Assembly: GCA_002455755.1 (NCBI GenBank)
Contig: DKLL01000218.1
Coordinates: 17,753-25,362 of the forward strand
Source: Acinetobacter sp. UBA6641
Lineage (GTDB): Bacteria > Pseudomonadota > Gammaproteobacteria > Pseudomonadales > Moraxellaceae
DNA: 7,610 bases
Direction: 5' to 3'
A program made the position numbers and the translations under genes. Shown in pieces: positions 6,438 through 7,610 of this stretch. Below the pieces are notes generated by a model. The model saw only the letters and a program-made list of their open reading frames with translations. It was not told where the DNA came from and ran no database searches. Every line of letters starts with the position of its first letter. The stretch's first letter is position 1.

Positions 6438-6459
6438 GCCCGAAAGATTAAAATCGGGC
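6438..6459 (-). terminator. Possible terminator hairpin of yafJ
   Basis: GCCCGA (6438-6443) and TCGGGC (6454-6459) form a six-pair GC-rich stem with a ten-base A+T-rich loop, conspicuous in surrounding A+T-rich DNA. It is 92 bases beyond the yafJ stop. On the minus strand the T-rich run starts only about ten bases later (TATTTTT), so intrinsic termination would be weak. It could instead be a 3' stabilising structure. Confidence 0.35.
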
Positions 6460-6551
6460 AATAAAATTTTAAAATATTTCAACTCATCATAAATAATAAA
6501 GCCAGATATTTATCTATCTAGCTCTAAAGCTTCATCTCAAGTACTGTACAA

Positions 6552-7400
6552 TCAATATTGATCAGCCTTGGTGATTCGTTTTAATGTCGGATCTAATCGT
6601 TCACGTTCCAAACGTGCGACCTGAGTCTGCTGCTTCCGGACAGGTCGGCCATCCCTAAATAAAATCATCTCTCCGGGCACAAAAGAAGTCCAGACTTCAT
6701 TCTGTGTCAAAGGCTCTGTTGTAATCACGGCTACGCGGTCTTCTGGGGTGGTCACCTGACTGAAATCAACCTCTACATCCAGGTCAATCAATTGTGCCGG
6801 TTTGAAAGGATATTCCCGTACCAGCCAATGCAATTTGGTGATGGCATAAGTAAACAGCGCCTGACCGTTCGACAGACAGAAATTGAATGTACCGTGTTCT
6901 GCAATTTTTGGAGATATTTCTGCTAACAAATCAAAAATTTGATCAAGCTTGGGTTCATGATAGCCAAACTTCAATACCAATTGATCCAGCAAGTAACAGA
7001 AGGCACGCTCACTGTCGGTATTGCCTACCGGGGTAAAACGCCCCGATAAAGTCGGGTTAAAGTCATGTAGATCGCCATTGTGGGCAAAAATCCACTGACG
7101 TCCCCATAATTCACGGCTAAAGGGATGCGAATTTTCCAGATTAATTTTGCCTTGCGTGGCTTTACGGATATGTGCAATCACATTGCGCGATTTAATCGGG
7201 TAATTCCGGATCAGCTCGGCAATCGGAGATTCAACCGCGGATTGATTATCGACAAAAAGTCGGCAGGCCTTATCTTCAAAAAAGGCAATGCCAAAACCAT
7301 CGCAATGGTCGGATGTAACGCCGGCACGTTGAGAAAAGCCCCGAAACGAAAACGTTACATCCGTGGGCGTAGCACAATTCATTCCGAGCAACTGGCACAT
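6552..7400 (-). CDS. yafJ: Class II glutamine amidotransferase-like protein YafJ
   Basis: This is a predicted cytoplasmic enzyme of the YafJ (GATase_4) family of class II, N-terminal-nucleophile amidotransferases, which hydrolyse glutamine through an N-terminal cysteine. The acceptor reaction of YafJ is not known, and no synthase domain is attached. The start at 7400 is chosen over an in-frame TTG at 7412 because it gives MCQLLGMN, putting the catalytic cysteine at residue 2 where it is exposed after Met removal. Other signatures are HCDGFGIAF (32-40), VIAHIRKAT (74-82), ENSHPFSRELWG (89-100), FAHNGDL (105-111) and GNTDSE (126-131). From memory it follows E. coli YafJ closely through about residue 250. 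At 282 residues it is longer than E. coli YafJ (about 255) because of a charged C-terminal tail. It appears to be transcribed alone. Confidence 0.92.
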   Translation of the reverse strand: MCQLLGMNCATPTDVTFSFRGFSQRAGVTSDHCDGFGIAFFEDKACRLFVDNQSAVESPIAELIRNYPIKSRNVIAHIRKATQGKINLENSHPFSRELWGRQWIFAHNGDLHDFNPTLSGRFTPVGNTDSERAFCYLLDQLVLKFGYHEPKLDQIFDLLAEISPKIAEHGTFNFCLSNGQALFTYAITKLHWLVREYPFKPAQLIDLDVEVDFSQVTTPEDRVAVITTEPLTQNEVWTSFVPGEMILFRDGRPVRKQQTQVARLERERLDPTLKRITKADQY

Positions 7401-7434
7401 AATCTTGATCAAACAGCAAATACATGATTTTTCT

Positions 7435-7463
7435 ATTTTGCATACTCAACAAGCCATTGTAAA
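7435..7463 (-). promoter_or_regulatory. Candidate promoter of yafJ
   Basis: On the minus strand TTTACA (7458-7463, five of six matches to the -35 consensus) and CAAAAT (7435-7440, four of six) are separated by 17 bases. The implied leader of roughly 28 bases leads to the ATG at 7400, which has only a weak ribosome site (AAGA). Confidence 0.4.
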
Positions 7464-7551
7464 TCTCAATTCACGATAGGCATTACCATTTTATAGATTA
7501 GGCAAATAAGGTTTTGATCAGCATCAGATTAAACTGGTGAAAATAGCGCCC

Positions 7552-7581
7552 AAAAAAAAAGCCTCACAACGGAGGCCTTTT
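7552..7581 (-). terminator. Terminator of an upstream minus-strand gene
   Basis: Read on the minus strand, GCCTC and GAGGC pair around CGTTGT and are followed by nine T. Flanking A and T runs could lengthen the stem with one bulged base. It separates yafJ from whatever lies to the right of the window, supporting independent transcription of yafJ. Confidence 0.82.
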
Positions 7582-7594
7582 AAAAAATCAGGGC

Positions 7595-7610
7595 TTAATG
7601 CTTGGCACGG
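7595..7610 (-). CDS. Possible 3' end of a gene beyond the right edge
   Basis: The strong minus-strand terminator at 7552-7581 implies a gene ending just upstream on that strand. One frame reads Arg-Ala-Lys-His followed by TAA (7595-7597), 14 bases before the terminator. A second frame stops at TGA (7588-7590). Only four codons are visible, so neither frame nor product can be decided. Confidence 0.25.

Larger units (their letters stand above)
6136..6551. other. A+T-rich intergenic region without a recognisable gene
   Basis: This stretch of 416 bases between yafJ and the hemerythrin gene is strongly A+T-rich and shows no coding sequence I can support. It contains an alternating TA tract (about 6263-6283), a TGATTAATCA palindrome (6160-6169), a dyad at 6185-6199, an AAAATAG/CTATTTT hairpin with a ten-base loop (6214-6237), a tandem ATATCTAA repeat (6418-6425 and 6428-6435) and a GC-rich hairpin (6438-6459). 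It must hold the hemerythrin promoter and the yafJ 3' end. No -35/-10 pair stands out amid so many A+T-rich candidates. Confidence 0.6.

Noticed and set aside
7125..7427. Plus-strand open frame of 100 codons opposite the yafJ start
   Set aside because: It is antisense to the catalytic region of YafJ, with no ribosome site or recognisable domain.

Overview
This window reads as a conserved chromosomal segment of a gammaproteobacterium, most probably Acinetobacter (Moraxellaceae). The case rests on the adjacent twitching-motility ATPases pilT-pilU beside a yggS-type PLP protein, a convergent fur gene, then bamE and an rnfH-type gene, with moderately A+T-rich codon use. The genus is inferred from gene order and protein style; no search was run. 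I see no insertion sequence, phage gene, CRISPR array, tRNA or rRNA.

Layout, left to right. A perfect hairpin (2-28) ends the minus-strand yggS gene (59-745). A divergent intergenic region (746-868) separates it from the plus-strand pilT-pilU pair (869-1906 and 1933-3054), which encodes the two type IV pilus retraction ATPases. A bidirectional terminator (3085-3118) separates pilU from the convergent fur gene (3139-3576). A short region (3577-3688) serves both fur and the divergent bamE (3689-4087). A second bidirectional terminator (4106-4128) lies between bamE and the minus-strand pair NSS-like transporter (4456-5538) then rnfH (4133-4456). These two overlap by one base in a TGATG junction. 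Next comes a bacteriohemerythrin gene (5680-6135, minus) with its own terminator. It is followed by a 416-base A+T-rich gap, then yafJ, a class II glutamine amidotransferase-like gene (6552-7400, minus). The right edge holds a strong minus-strand terminator and probably the last codons of another minus-strand gene.

Functionally this is a row of small independent units rather than one system. They cover PLP homeostasis (YggS), pilus retraction (PilT/PilU), metal-responsive regulation (Fur), outer-membrane protein assembly (BamE), a ubiquitin-fold protein of unclear role coupled to an unusual shortened transporter homologue, oxygen binding (hemerythrin) and an amidotransferase-like enzyme. The parts most worth a second look are the divergent NSS-family protein coupled to rnfH, the terminator-promoter overlap ahead of it, and the long A+T-rich gap upstream of the hemerythrin gene. 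I found nothing that supports a wholly new biological system.
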